NCBI GenBank assembly: GCA_964517145.1
Contig: CAZFBN010000006.1
Location: 11,946 to 75,945, forward strand
DNA from: JADJNW01 sp964517145
Lineage (GTDB): Bacteria; Bacteroidota; Bacteroidia; Chitinophagales; Saprospiraceae
DNA length: 64,000 nt
Reading direction: 5' to 3'
The number at the start of each line of letters is the position of its first letter. The first letter of the stretch is position 1. The notes under the pieces were generated by a model. The model saw nothing but the letters and a program-made list of their open reading frames with translations. It ran no database searches and was not told where the DNA came from. A program made the translations under genes and the position numbers. Below are positions 52,073-60,294 of this stretch, piece by piece.

Positions 52073-52459
52073 TTAACGCTTAGAGAACTGGAAGCTTCTT
52101 CTCGCTTTTGGCTTACCGTATTTCTTGCGTTCTACCTCGCGGGCATCACGTGTCAAGAACTTCTGACTTTTCAGTGGTTTGCGGAAGTCTTCGTTCAATT
52201 TGACTAAAGCACGCGCAATAGCCATGCGAACCGCCTCTGCCTGCCCTTTAAAACCGCCGCCTTGCACATTGATATTGAGGTCGTAGATCGCCTCGGCATT
52301 GATGGTTTCAAAAGGTGCAATCACCGACGTTTGCACGTGTATCTGCGGGAAGTAGTCGCGGTAGTCTTTTCCATTCACGGTGATTTTTCCCTCGCCTTTA
52401 GTGAGGTAAACCCGCGCTACCGAACTCTTTCTTCTCCCGATGGCATTGATCATTTCCAT
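52073..52459 (-). CDS. rpsI: 30S ribosomal protein S9
   Basis: 128 residues: INAIGRRKSSVARVYLTKGEGKITVNGKDYRDYFP at the start, NVQGGGFKGQAEAVRMAIARAL in the middle, and the conserved C-terminus EVERKKYGKPKARRSFQFSKR, whose last Lys-Arg reaches the P-site tRNA. It is the second gene after rplM, the usual order. Confidence 0.98.
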   Translation of the reverse strand: MEMINAIGRRKSSVARVYLTKGEGKITVNGKDYRDYFPQIHVQTSVIAPFETINAEAIYDLNINVQGGGFKGQAEAVRMAIARALVKLNEDFRKPLKSQKFLTRDAREVERKKYGKPKARRSFQFSKR

Positions 52460-52540
52460 ATTAAAAACTACTATTTCAATTTCTTACCATAGTCTGATGT
52501 TTCCCAATTGCTATCAGGAATTGACATTTGGCATCTGATT

Positions 52541-52984
52541 TTAAAATTTGAATTCCTCCGGTTTCTGTGCTTGATGCGGGTGCTCTGTGCCTTCGTAAAC
52601 GAATAATTTTTTGAACATAGCGCGACCCAGCTTGGTCTTTGGTAACATGCCTTTTACTGCAATTTCCAAAATCGCAATCGGTTTCTTTTTCATCAAATCC
52701 TTTGCCATGATGCTCTTTTGCCCACCTGGATAACCAGAGTACGTCAGGTATTCTTTGTCCAACATTTTATTGCCAGTGAAACGTACTTTGTCCGCATTTA
52801 TGATGATGATAAAATCACCACAGTCCACGTGTGGGGTATAAGATGGCTTGTGCTTGCCACGCAACACGGCTGCAACGCGCGTTGCCAAGCGTCCTACGGT
52901 TTCTCCGTCTGCGTCCACGATGTACCACTTGCGCTCCACCGTTTCCTTCTTCGCTGATATGGTTCTATAACTCAGTGTATCCAC
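52541..52984 (-). CDS. rplM: 50S ribosomal protein L13
   Basis: 147 residues: KWYIVDADGETVGRLATRVAAVLRGKHKPSYTPHVDCGDFIIIINADKVRFTGNK, then GYPGGQKSIMAKDLMKKKP and AVKGMLPKTKLGRAMFKKLFVYEGTEHPH. An early-assembling large-subunit protein. First gene of the operon; a very good promoter lies about 155 nt upstream, leaving a leader of about 145 nt that could carry feedback control. Confidence 0.98.
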   Translation of the reverse strand: MDTLSYRTISAKKETVERKWYIVDADGETVGRLATRVAAVLRGKHKPSYTPHVDCGDFIIIINADKVRFTGNKMLDKEYLTYSGYPGGQKSIMAKDLMKKKPIAILEIAVKGMLPKTKLGRAMFKKLFVYEGTEHPHQAQKPEEFKF

Positions 52985-53138
52985 TGTTTGAAACTTTAAA
53001 TGTGACTAAAATTGATATTGGATTTTTGATTTTGGATAGTAGATTTTAGATAAAAAGGTTGGCGTACAAAGTCAAACGCTCTTCAGGCTAATATCCAGTG
53101 TCTAACATCCAAAGAATCCCCTTTTTTCAAGGCAGGTG

Positions 53139-53170
53139 CAAAGGTATATTTATTCAATTCAAATTGCAAA
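53139..53170 (-). promoter_or_regulatory. Ribosomal-protein operon promoter
   Basis: On the minus strand TTTG (53170-53167), a 20-nt spacer and TACCTTTG (53146-53139) match the consensus exactly. The leader to rplM begins near 53132 and contains low-complexity words (ATCCAAAATC). Confidence 0.75.
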
Positions 53171-53275
53171 CATTTTTCTAAAAAAAGTTGCAGTAAAAAA
53201 ACGTAAGTCATTGAAAAACAGTAAAAATTTTGACCAGCTATAAAATTCATCGAAGCTTTTGTAGCACCGGCGATC

Positions 53276-55891
53276 CTAATTTGTGAGCAGGAGTTTAAAA
53301 TGTTGCAGTGGCGTTTCCTGTTTGAAAATAAGCACCTGATAAATTCCAGCCGGTAAGTTTTGTGTATCAATGGATTGCACCTCGCTGTTCAAAAGAGTGC
53401 TTGAAATCTTACGACCCAGCATGTCGTAAATGCACAGCGTTTGTTCCTCAAAATTTTTTGACAGTAACAACAATGCTTGCCCACGCTGCGCCGGATTCGG
53501 GAAAAGCTGATAGCCACTTTGCCCGGCGTAATACACTTCCACAGGGTCGCTGAAAGTGATGCCCCCGCTGGCGAGCTCAATGCGGGCGCGGTAAATATTC
53601 ACCCCAGCCTCCAATGCAATATCTTTTGCTTCCCAATTCAGCCGATTATAAGCAGCAAAACTTTGCACCGGCACATACGATCCTCGCTTCAATTTTTCAA
53701 AAACAATGCGCCGCAAGCCCAAGGTCGTGCCCAATGAAAGCTCCAAGAGCGCCGAATCGTCCACAAGTTTTGCCAAAAAATTGCTGATGTAACAATCCAC
53801 CCCTTGCAAATCATAGTTGACTGCATAGCTTTTGAAAGAAGGAACGCCATCGCGCAGCAGCGGCTCCACTGCGTACCAGGTTGCCGGATTTTTTTCTTTA
53901 TTTAAAATTATAAATGTATCGGTTTGAATAGCAAAGGCTTGTAAATATTGACTACCCAATTCATACACGCGGTAAGCGGCTGCTTGTGGCAACGCATGCC
54001 AAAACAACATAACCGAGTCATCGCAGTTGAAACCTACTTTCACCGTAATAGGACGACCAATGCGAAACGTATCGCTCAAAAAAGATCGCGCGCCACTAGT
54101 GAGCCGAAGCACGGCGAGCGCTGCCGTATCGGGCATCTGGATGGTGATAAAAGGATGCTGCAAATTTGCTTTTTGGGTCAACGCCTGCCACTCGCCGCCA
54201 TTCAGCGCATACTCGATGGTCGCCAAACTGTCGGTCAAAGTGGTTTCCCAGCGCAGCACACGGCTTTCCTTCGCTTGGACAAAGTCGTGCCGAGTTGGAA
54301 AAGTCCATTGAAAAGTAGAAAGTGTATCCCATTGATAAACAAGGTAAAACGGCTGCTCGAATGTTTTAAAATCAAAAGCTTTTACTTGAATGTGGTAATC
54401 ACCAGCAGCGGGGCGCTCCGCCGTAATTTGTTCTACATTATTAATATGGTCTTTTTTGCGAATGGGTAGTTGCGATAAAGAATCGTAATGCGGAAAAGCG
54501 CTCAGCACCCAAGGTAGCCAGGTTTCGCCATTGTGCTCCAATTCTAGGTCCAAATCATTGACCAATGCCTGGGACGCGGTCGCATTGGCAGGCACATCTG
54601 ACCAAACCAATGTTACCTTCAGATTTGCAACATTTTCGGGAACGGCTATGGTAAAAGTTTCCGCTTTGTTATTGGTAGTCAATATTCCTGTTTTAAAATG
54701 ACCGTTTTGCAAGGCTTGCACGGCTCGCCACGCATTTACATTGCCATAGCCCGACTGAAAATCAATGCCCGGCGCGCCAACATCCTCTGCACTGTTAATT
54801 AACAAAGCTTTTACCAGCGCTGCATCCGGCAGCGATCCAAATTTTTCTAAAAAAGCCTGTTGCAACAATAACGCGACGCCCGAGGTCAACGCCGCAGCGC
54901 CAGAGGAGCCATCCTGCCCCAGCGCTACTAATTCAGGCTTGACGCGCCCGTCGTACGCCGGACCTTTAGAACTCAGCGGCGGCACTTCGCCCGTCAAGGT
55001 CAAAGAACCAACTGTCAGTACATTTTTCGCCATTTTAAAAGTGCCAGTCAGATTGGCAACGCTTGTCATGCCTTTAAAGGTGCCATTTTCGCTAGCTTGG
55101 GTGCCGCGATTGCCAGCGGAAAAAACGTGCAGCAGCTCCGGCTGCTCGATCACACTTGCATCATAAGCTACTGCTTCTGCGCCATAATAATTTTCAATGC
55201 CTACGCCGTAAGAGTGGTTTTGTACGCTGATTTTCAGGTTTTTATAATCTTTTTCGGGCAACAAATTTTCAAAGCTAGTCGAAGACAAATGAGTGCCCCA
55301 GGCGGCGCCTTTGCCATTGTAGTAAGAATTGCCCGCACCGCCGAGCAAAGTAGCCATGGTGCTGGCGTGGGTAGAACGGGTGGACGAGGCAGTGGGCGTG
55401 AGCGTGAATCTACCAGCAAAATCTATGTCCTCCTCATTAAAGCGTTCTTCTTTCACCGAAGCTGTCAAACCACTGCCACTGAGGTGCGGAAAATGCTGAT
55501 GTACCAGATTGATTTTATTAAAACCCAAATCTAAGCCGCCAACGGAAAGCTCTTCCTGCGCAGGACGATGCGTCCGCTCCACAAAAAGAACATGGGGCGA
55601 AGGCAGGAGTTGTTCGGTCAAAACCGAAAAAGAAGTTTGAACCACCACAATATCGGCAGACTCATACACTTGCTCCGTGTGGAGGGAAATATTTTGCGCT
55701 TTTAAAAATTGAAAAAAGGCGGCTACCTCTTTTACCACCAAGGTGTAAGATCGAACGTCATTATCCGCATTCAACGACTGCTGCAGCCCTGGCGAAAGCT
55801 TACCCAACCAGGCTTTTTTTTCGAGCGGCGTTTGCGCACTCAACATGCCATGCAAAAAACAACACATCAAAACAAGTAGCCTATACTTCAT
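53276..55891 (-). CDS. Secreted subtilisin-like (S8) protein with T9SS sorting domain
   Basis: 871 residues from ATG 55891 (MKYRLLVLMCCFLHGMLSAQ, signal peptide); an ATG at 55966 would add an unlikely leader. An S8-type domain follows: histidine region STRSTHASTMATLLGG, oxyanion Asn in VFSAGNRG, and GQDGSSGAAALTSGVALLL aligning with GTSMAxP of subtilases. The first catalytic Asp position reads SVKEERF, with Glu instead of Asp, so activity is uncertain. After beta-sandwich modules, the last 80 residues (YQLFPNPAQRGQALLLL...AGIYQVLIF) are a type A T9SS sorting domain, so the protein is exported to the surface or medium. It lies upstream of the ribosomal operon on the same strand. Confidence 0.85.
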   Translation of the reverse strand: MKYRLLVLMCCFLHGMLSAQTPLEKKAWLGKLSPGLQQSLNADNDVRSYTLVVKEVAAFFQFLKAQNISLHTEQVYESADIVVVQTSFSVLTEQLLPSPHVLFVERTHRPAQEELSVGGLDLGFNKINLVHQHFPHLSGSGLTASVKEERFNEEDIDFAGRFTLTPTASSTRSTHASTMATLLGGAGNSYYNGKGAAWGTHLSSTSFENLLPEKDYKNLKISVQNHSYGVGIENYYGAEAVAYDASVIEQPELLHVFSAGNRGTQASENGTFKGMTSVANLTGTFKMAKNVLTVGSLTLTGEVPPLSSKGPAYDGRVKPELVALGQDGSSGAAALTSGVALLLQQAFLEKFGSLPDAALVKALLINSAEDVGAPGIDFQSGYGNVNAWRAVQALQNGHFKTGILTTNNKAETFTIAVPENVANLKVTLVWSDVPANATASQALVNDLDLELEHNGETWLPWVLSAFPHYDSLSQLPIRKKDHINNVEQITAERPAAGDYHIQVKAFDFKTFEQPFYLVYQWDTLSTFQWTFPTRHDFVQAKESRVLRWETTLTDSLATIEYALNGGEWQALTQKANLQHPFITIQMPDTAALAVLRLTSGARSFLSDTFRIGRPITVKVGFNCDDSVMLFWHALPQAAAYRVYELGSQYLQAFAIQTDTFIILNKEKNPATWYAVEPLLRDGVPSFKSYAVNYDLQGVDCYISNFLAKLVDDSALLELSLGTTLGLRRIVFEKLKRGSYVPVQSFAAYNRLNWEAKDIALEAGVNIYRARIELASGGITFSDPVEVYYAGQSGYQLFPNPAQRGQALLLLSKNFEEQTLCIYDMLGRKISSTLLNSEVQSIDTQNLPAGIYQVLIFKQETPLQHFKLLLTN

Positions 55892-56256
55892 ACCGCATTT
55901 GATTAGCACTAAAAAAACGGCAGTTTTGAAATTAATACCATTTTCAAAAAGTAAAAACGTATTCATTTTCTTACAATGGCTTGATTATCAAAATGAATTG
56001 CCGCTCGCCAGCGCCCTTTTAAAATGATATTTCCTCCTGCTGTCATTGCCAAATTTAAATCGGAAAAAGGTTTTTTTTCTCAAATTTTTGGTTAAAAAAA
56101 TAAATAATGAAGAATTAGATTGCTGACAACACTCGAAGTTCAGCCAGCAATCTGGTTCACTTGCTCGACTCAGTACTAGCCACTATATTGAAGCGTTTGA
56201 TGAATCTTTGATTCACGTTTATTATAAAACCATTAAGTAAAAGAGCAAAAATAAAT
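55892..56256. other. Intergenic, upstream of the S8 gene
   Basis: About 365 AT-rich bases; the only structure is a loose pair GATTGCTG/CAGCAATC near 56118-56150. No gene or RNA recognised. Confidence 0.45.
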
Positions 56257-56346
56257 TTAACCACAAGGTGCACGAAGATTTTTCACAAAGTTCACGAAAT
56301 GAAGCCCTTGTGTGCTTAGTGAAGCCTTTGTGATCTTCGTGGTTAA
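56257..56346. repeat. Long imperfect palindrome (TTAACCAC ... GTGGTTAA)
   Basis: TTAACCAC (56257-56264) pairs with GTGGTTAA (56339-56346), and ACGAAGAT with ATCTTCGT further in, around CACAAAG/CTTTGTG words. Similar palindromes built from CACAAAG and ACGAAG words are widespread between genes in bacterial genomes. It lies just after a T9SS protein gene. Confidence 0.65.
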
Positions 56347-56370
56347 GTATAATTATTTGTGTCTTTTTAC

Positions 56371-57510
56371 TTATTTTACAATCATTAATTGATTGGAAGG
56401 GCTTGTATGTCCTTGGTTGTCAATCAGATTATAAAAATAAGTGCCTGCCTGCAATCTACTTACATTCAATATCGTTTCAAATTGCTTTTCGGGTATTTCA
56501 TATACTTCTCGACCGACTTCTGTTCCCAGTACATTGCAAATTTTCAAAAAGTATCGTCCAGGTTTCATATGATTAAAACGAAGCGTTACGCGATCCGACG
56601 CCGGATTCGGAAAAGCCAATATCTGCGGGCTTTCCGACGCCAATTCCTTTACATCCGTCGTCAGGCGATTGGATTTGTATTGCACCAATCTGGGCGTTGC
56701 CTGGTCTTGGTTGAGCGTCACCACAGCGATCGGTTCTTTGGACGTATCATTAAAAAAATGGTAAGTAACCGTGGTATCCACGCCTAAATTACTCAATCCC
56801 ACCGCCTGAATCGCCACATCCGTCACATCCAGCCAGCCCAGCGGCGACACTTTCGCGTCCAAACGCGTCTCGGTATATTGGGTTCGCTTCTCGCGCAGCA
56901 CGGGGTACGTCCCATCAGGAATAATAAGGTTGCCATAGCCATCTACTACATCGGTACGACTAATGGCGATTCTGATGCGCAGGGAATCTGGTCTGGCGGG
57001 GAAGCGCCGCAAGATATCTTCCGGCACTATATCGAGTCCAAATGGAAAAAACACCCCCGATGACACGGCTTTAATATCAAAAAACTGAATGGGCGACCGA
57101 CGTTCTACCAGTGGTGGGTTGTAACGAATGGCAGCAGTGAAGCCAATGCCGATGGGATCTTTGCCATAGTAGCCCAGCGCTCGTATTTCCTGGTCGGTCA
57201 CTTGCAGGTAATTTTCAACCGTGCCGTTGAGGTACAGTAAGGTAGCGCCCGGAAAGTCCGCATTGGCAATGCCGGTAGTAGGACTTTTAAAAATCTGCTG
57301 CTGGGCGAAGCTCGGTTTTAAACTGCTGAAATCCCAGGTCTGGTTGCCGCCGGGAGGCGTAAAAACCAGCACATTCGGATTCGTATCAAAAGCATAGTAA
57401 AGCGTATCGCCTACAGCAGGGAAGGTGGAATTGGTCACGGTAATTTGAGCATGCATACTCGTGCAAATGCAAAGCATTGCAAATGCAAAGAATAGGTAAT
57501 TTTTGCGCAT
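56371..57510 (-). CDS. T9SS-exported protein of unknown function
   Basis: 379 residues with a signal peptide (MRKNYLFFAFAMLCICTSMHAQ). The N-terminal 280 residues have the look of a secreted beta-rich module (ITVTNSTFPAVGDTLYYAFDTNPNVLVFTPPGGNQTWDFSSLK), a pattern common to Bacteroidota proteins of unknown function. The last 80 residues are a type A sorting domain (ILAFPNPASDRVTLRF...GRYFLKICNVLG...LQAGTYFYNLI). A TAGCTTTG box lies on the minus strand at 57592-57585. Probably surface-exposed or released. No catalytic motif seen. Confidence 0.88.
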   Translation of the reverse strand: MRKNYLFFAFAMLCICTSMHAQITVTNSTFPAVGDTLYYAFDTNPNVLVFTPPGGNQTWDFSSLKPSFAQQQIFKSPTTGIANADFPGATLLYLNGTVENYLQVTDQEIRALGYYGKDPIGIGFTAAIRYNPPLVERRSPIQFFDIKAVSSGVFFPFGLDIVPEDILRRFPARPDSLRIRIAISRTDVVDGYGNLIIPDGTYPVLREKRTQYTETRLDAKVSPLGWLDVTDVAIQAVGLSNLGVDTTVTYHFFNDTSKEPIAVVTLNQDQATPRLVQYKSNRLTTDVKELASESPQILAFPNPASDRVTLRFNHMKPGRYFLKICNVLGTEVGREVYEIPEKQFETILNVSRLQAGTYFYNLIDNQGHTSPSNQLMIVK

Positions 57511-57584
57511 CGTGTTTGATTGGGTTTTTGTATGTGTTTCAATAGAATGAAAGCCATTTTGCTTTCTTCCACAACAAAGCTACA

Positions 57585-57592
57585 TATACTGG
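57585..57592 (-). promoter_or_regulatory. Promoter box of the T9SS-exported protein gene
   Basis: TAGCTTTG on the minus strand, about 75 nt before the ATG. No well-placed TTG. Confidence 0.35.
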
Positions 57593-57678
57593 TGAGATTT
57601 TTCTTGCAAGAAGTTGATCCTTAGCAATATTGCGGGATTATTTTAAGAACTTTAGTACTCGAACAATCATTACTTAGG

Positions 57679-57786
57679 TTTTTGCCTGCGGCAAAAAAGC
57701 GCTTTGAAACGCCCGCAGATTTCGCCGATCTCGCAGAAAAAACGTAGAATTACAGCGATTATCCGCGTGGTTCGTGTTGTCCGCGT
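57679..57786. repeat. Hairpin plus CGCAGATTTCGC-type repeat
   Basis: TTTTTGCC-TGC-GGCAAAAA (57679-57697) is a tight hairpin. Next to it, CCCGCAGATTTCGCCGATCTCGC and ATTACAGCGATTATCCGCG are words of a palindromic intergenic repeat type I have seen in genomes of this phylum. It lies in the 343-bp gap between two minus-strand genes; nothing else was seen there. Confidence 0.5.
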
Positions 57787-57853
57787 TTCAATTGTTGTCG
57801 GGACGGAAGAGTGAAGAAAATGTCATTTTTTGTTACAGTGTACCTTTAACATT

Positions 57854-58294
57854 TTATTTCGTAGTCAAATGCCAGCCATTAAAAGGCTTCACTGTCGCAC
57901 AATTGGGCGTCCCATCTTTTCCAGTTCCCGGCACCCGTGTCTCCAACATCGAGTCGGGATTGGCAAGCAATTGCTCCACCGTTTCCCAGGTAATCCCTTG
58001 CAAAGGAATTTTCAATCGCCGACTCCAAACCGAGCCTAGCTGCCCGGCATGCGTGCCAATGCCAATGTAAATAAATCGTCCATGCTTGGGTCCTTGCACA
58101 AAGGATCCTAAAAAATTGGGTTCGCCGTCTTTATCGTCTTTTACATTTACCATGCATTCAAATTGCAAGTCTTCGGAATTAGAGCTTTGCATTTGAATGA
58201 TTTCATATTGATGACCGCTGCCTTTTTGCAGCGCAAAGGCAACGCCGACGGGCGGTTTTTCTAAAGTAATGCGGAGTTTTAATACTTGAGACAT
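57854..58294 (-). CDS. DUF5990-family protein
   Basis: 146 residues, cytoplasmic. LRITLEKPPVGVAFALQKGSGHQYEIIQMQ at the front and FLGSFVQGPKHGRFIYIGIGTHAGQLGSVWSRRLKIPLQGITWETVEQLL in the middle match my memory of the DUF5990 family; function unknown. The tail DGTPNCATVKPFNGWHLT is also conserved-looking. It stands alone at the edge of a repeat-rich, accessory-like stretch. Confidence 0.7.
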   Translation of the reverse strand: MSQVLKLRITLEKPPVGVAFALQKGSGHQYEIIQMQSSNSEDLQFECMVNVKDDKDGEPNFLGSFVQGPKHGRFIYIGIGTHAGQLGSVWSRRLKIPLQGITWETVEQLLANPDSMLETRVPGTGKDGTPNCATVKPFNGWHLTTK

Positions 58295-58515
58295 TTCTAA
58301 TCAGTGTTTAAAGCTTTAAAGCTCAAAGCCTACTGTAATTAAAGATATTGAAATTTTTTGTGATAGGAGTGAAATGGGTGGCGTGATTTCGTAAATCGTT
58401 TTGCAGCTACCTGAAGGGCGGGACTTTTACCACAAAACTTGATTTGAAAAATTAATGTTTGATTAAACACAAAACTGTATTTGGAACACGAAACCTCGTC
58501 TTTTGGGTAGCTGCT

Positions 58516-58530
58516 GTTACCAGTAGTTGT
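58516..58530. repeat. Inverted repeat, left copy
   Basis: GTTACCAGTAGTTGT, which is the reverse complement of the right copy with one difference. It lies 10 nt outside the stop codon of the lipoprotein gene. A small hairpin GGTAGC-TGCT-GTTACC overlaps it. Confidence 0.6.
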
Positions 58531-58540
58531 TCTCCTTTCG

Positions 58541-59389
58541 TCATTTATCCAGTCCATATTTTTCGGTATAATTTTTTTTTGCTTTAAAATGTCCTGTTTG
58601 TTTGTCGTAAAGGAACACAAATTCAACTGGAATTTTCTTGAAAGGGTTTTCAACTGAATAAGTTATGGTCTTTCCATTTTTCTTTTCGCTGTCAAACCAG
58701 TCGCCATTTTTTGTTTGCCCTTGAATAAGAACTATTTTTCCGTTAAATGAAATGTCGTTGTAGCCGTCATTATTAAAGTCTTTTACTTTAAAAGTCAACT
58801 CTTTTGGTTCGTAAATTTTGTTATCTTCATGAGCATCGTATGTCTGAACACCATAGTCAAAATAACCTTCGTAAACATTCTCTAAAGTGTCTGCCGAGAT
58901 TTTATAAATTTCGTGTCCGCCATTACCTTTTGCAGTCGCATTAACTGTCAATAGAAAAGGGTTTTGGTTAGGAAAAATTGTAATAAAGTCAAACTGTTGT
59001 CCTGATAATGACTTTACTAAATTGCCGTCTGTTGTCAAGAGTAGTTGATATTTCCAAGGATAAGAAGCCATAGAACCATCTCCGTAGTCATACTCAATAA
59101 AAAAGTAATCTTTGTCAGAGCCATAAATTTTAACCTTTTTGTAAGTCGTGATTTTTTCGTTTTCTTTTTGATAATGGCTTTCGTCAACTTCAAGCTCACA
59201 AATTTGTCGCAGGTCTGCAATGAATTTAGTTGTGTCTTTTATTGTCGGAAAGTCGACAACTTGTTTAAAAGTTGTATCCGTTTTTTCTTGAGTTTCTGTC
59301 ACAAGCAATTTTTCGTCTTTCAGTGTCTGTTTGTTAGCACAACCAAAAGTCGTTAAAGTCAAAATTGTCAATGTGAGCAGTATCTTCAT
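58541..59389 (-). CDS. Hypothetical lipoprotein in inverted-repeat frame
   Basis: 282 residues with lipoprotein signal ILTLTILTLTTFGCAN. The mature part is hydrophilic: TTYKKVKIYGSDKDYFFIEYDYGDGSMASYPWKYQLLL, then VKDFNNDGYNDISFNGK, which resembles the FG-GAP/VCBS-type calcium loop. No enzymatic motif. The base composition is more AT-rich and uses different codons (many GTC and TTT) than neighbouring genes. The coding region is framed by 15-bp inverted repeats that almost touch its start and stop, so it may have arrived as a mobile gene cassette (inference). Confidence 0.75.
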   Translation of the reverse strand: MKILLTLTILTLTTFGCANKQTLKDEKLLVTETQEKTDTTFKQVVDFPTIKDTTKFIADLRQICELEVDESHYQKENEKITTYKKVKIYGSDKDYFFIEYDYGDGSMASYPWKYQLLLTTDGNLVKSLSGQQFDFITIFPNQNPFLLTVNATAKGNGGHEIYKISADTLENVYEGYFDYGVQTYDAHEDNKIYEPKELTFKVKDFNNDGYNDISFNGKIVLIQGQTKNGDWFDSEKKNGKTITYSVENPFKKIPVEFVFLYDKQTGHFKAKKNYTEKYGLDK

Positions 59390-59404
59390 ACAATTACTGG
59401 TAAC
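59390..59404. repeat. Inverted repeat, right copy
   Basis: ACAATTACTGGTAAC, directly abutting the ATG of the lipoprotein gene; 14 of 15 bases match the inverted left copy. Just outside, CTTTCAG (59405-59411) and CTGAAAG (59421-59427, approximately) form an imperfect hairpin. Confidence 0.6.
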
Positions 59405-59432
59405 TTTCAGATTTGCGAAACCTGAAAGACAA

Positions 59433-59656
59433 TTTTATCCTATCTGTAGCGATGGGGTTGGGTGATTTATTGCTTGGGTGATTTGATGATATTTAGCTTC
59501 TTACTTTTTTCATTGCTAAAAAAGTAAGCAAAAAGGTCTAGGCAAATCCAATTGCTCCGCTGGATTTGCCGAGCAGCCGCCACGCCGAGTATTTCATTAT
59601 AGCCTTTTACAAAAGGAGAAAATGGGTATTTCATTGCGAGATGTGGACGCTACTAT
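59433..59656. repeat. Direct repeat, copy 1 (224 bp)
   Basis: Begins TTTTATCCTATCT and ends GCTACTAT; about 85-90 percent alike to copy 2 by eye. It holds two inverted repeats: CTTACTTTTTT/AAAAAAGTAAG around CATTGCT, and AAATCCA/TGGATTT. Spans GCTTCTTACT, GCAAAAAGG and AGCCTTTTACAAAAGGAG. No intact gene. Strongly conserved pieces within otherwise non-coding DNA suggest a mobile or structured element. Confidence 0.75.
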
Positions 59657-59707
59657 CAAAAGTTTGTAACTTGCGACAGACAAGGGTACTTCATTGAGAC
59701 TTTAATT

Positions 59708-59930
59708 TTTTATCCTATCTATGGTTTTGGGGTTTGGTGGTTGATGGTTTGGGTGCTTCGATGATATTTAGCTTCTTACTTTTTTCATTGCCAAAAAAGT
59801 AAGCAAAAAGGCTAGGCAAATCCAATTGCTCCGCTGGATTTGCCGGGCAGCCGCCACGCGGAGTATTTCAGTAGAGCCTTTTACAAAAGGAGAAAATAGG
59901 TATTTCATTGCGATACTTGGACGATGCTAT
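59708..59930. repeat. Direct repeat, copy 2 (223 bp)
   Basis: Second copy offset by 275 bp from the first, with the same internal palindromes. The most alike block runs from GATGATATTTAGC to GGTATTTCATTGCGA. It is followed immediately by the 21-bp tandem array. Confidence 0.75.
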
Positions 59931-59936
59931 AATTGG

Positions 59937-60160
59937 ATGCACGTGCCGAATGATTTGACGCACGCGCCGAATAATCTGACACACGCGCCGAATGATCTGA
60001 CGCACGCGCTGAATGATCTGATGCATGTGCCGAGTGATCTGACGCACGCGCTGAATGATCTGATGCATGTGCCGAGTGATCTGACACACGCGCCGAATGA
60101 TTTGGCGCACGCGCCGAATGATCTGACACACGCGCCGAATGACCCGATGCACGTGTTGCC
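59937..60160. repeat. 21-bp tandem repeat, about 10.7 units
   Basis: Units of the type ACGCACGCGCCGAATGATCTG run without spacers from 59937 to 60160. Two subtypes exist (CACGCGCYGAATGAT and CATGTGCCGAGTGAT); units 4-5 and 6-7 are identical pairs, showing 42-bp duplication. In one plus frame the unit reads THAPNDL; two minus frames are also open (CQIIRRV and DHSARAS types). No start context and no gene outside the array, so treated as a minisatellite. Confidence 0.9.
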
Positions 60161-60225
60161 TTATTTTATGTGGGCATAGAATTACCCACTGCAAGCACAA
60201 AATGATGGAACGCATGCATTGTCAA

Positions 60226-60268
60226 ATAAAAAGACCGAGTAACTCGCGTTCATTGAGCTACTCGGTCT
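60226..60268 (-). terminator. Terminator of the sugar-isomerase-like gene
   Basis: On the minus strand AGACCGAGTAGCTC pairs with GAGTTACTCGGTCT (one G-T pair), followed by TTTTTATTT. It lies 27 nt after the stop of the gene. Confidence 0.85.
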
Positions 60269-60294
60269 TCCTATTCCCCTATCACCCCATCCCC

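Noticed and set aside
59937..60160. CRISPR array
   Set aside because: Units are contiguous with no variable spacers, 21 bp long, and no cas genes are present.
59826..60179. 117-codon frame containing THAPNDL repeats
   Set aside because: Most of it is the 21-bp tandem array, which is open in several frames at once; the front part lies in the non-coding direct repeat. Kept as a repeat, not a gene.
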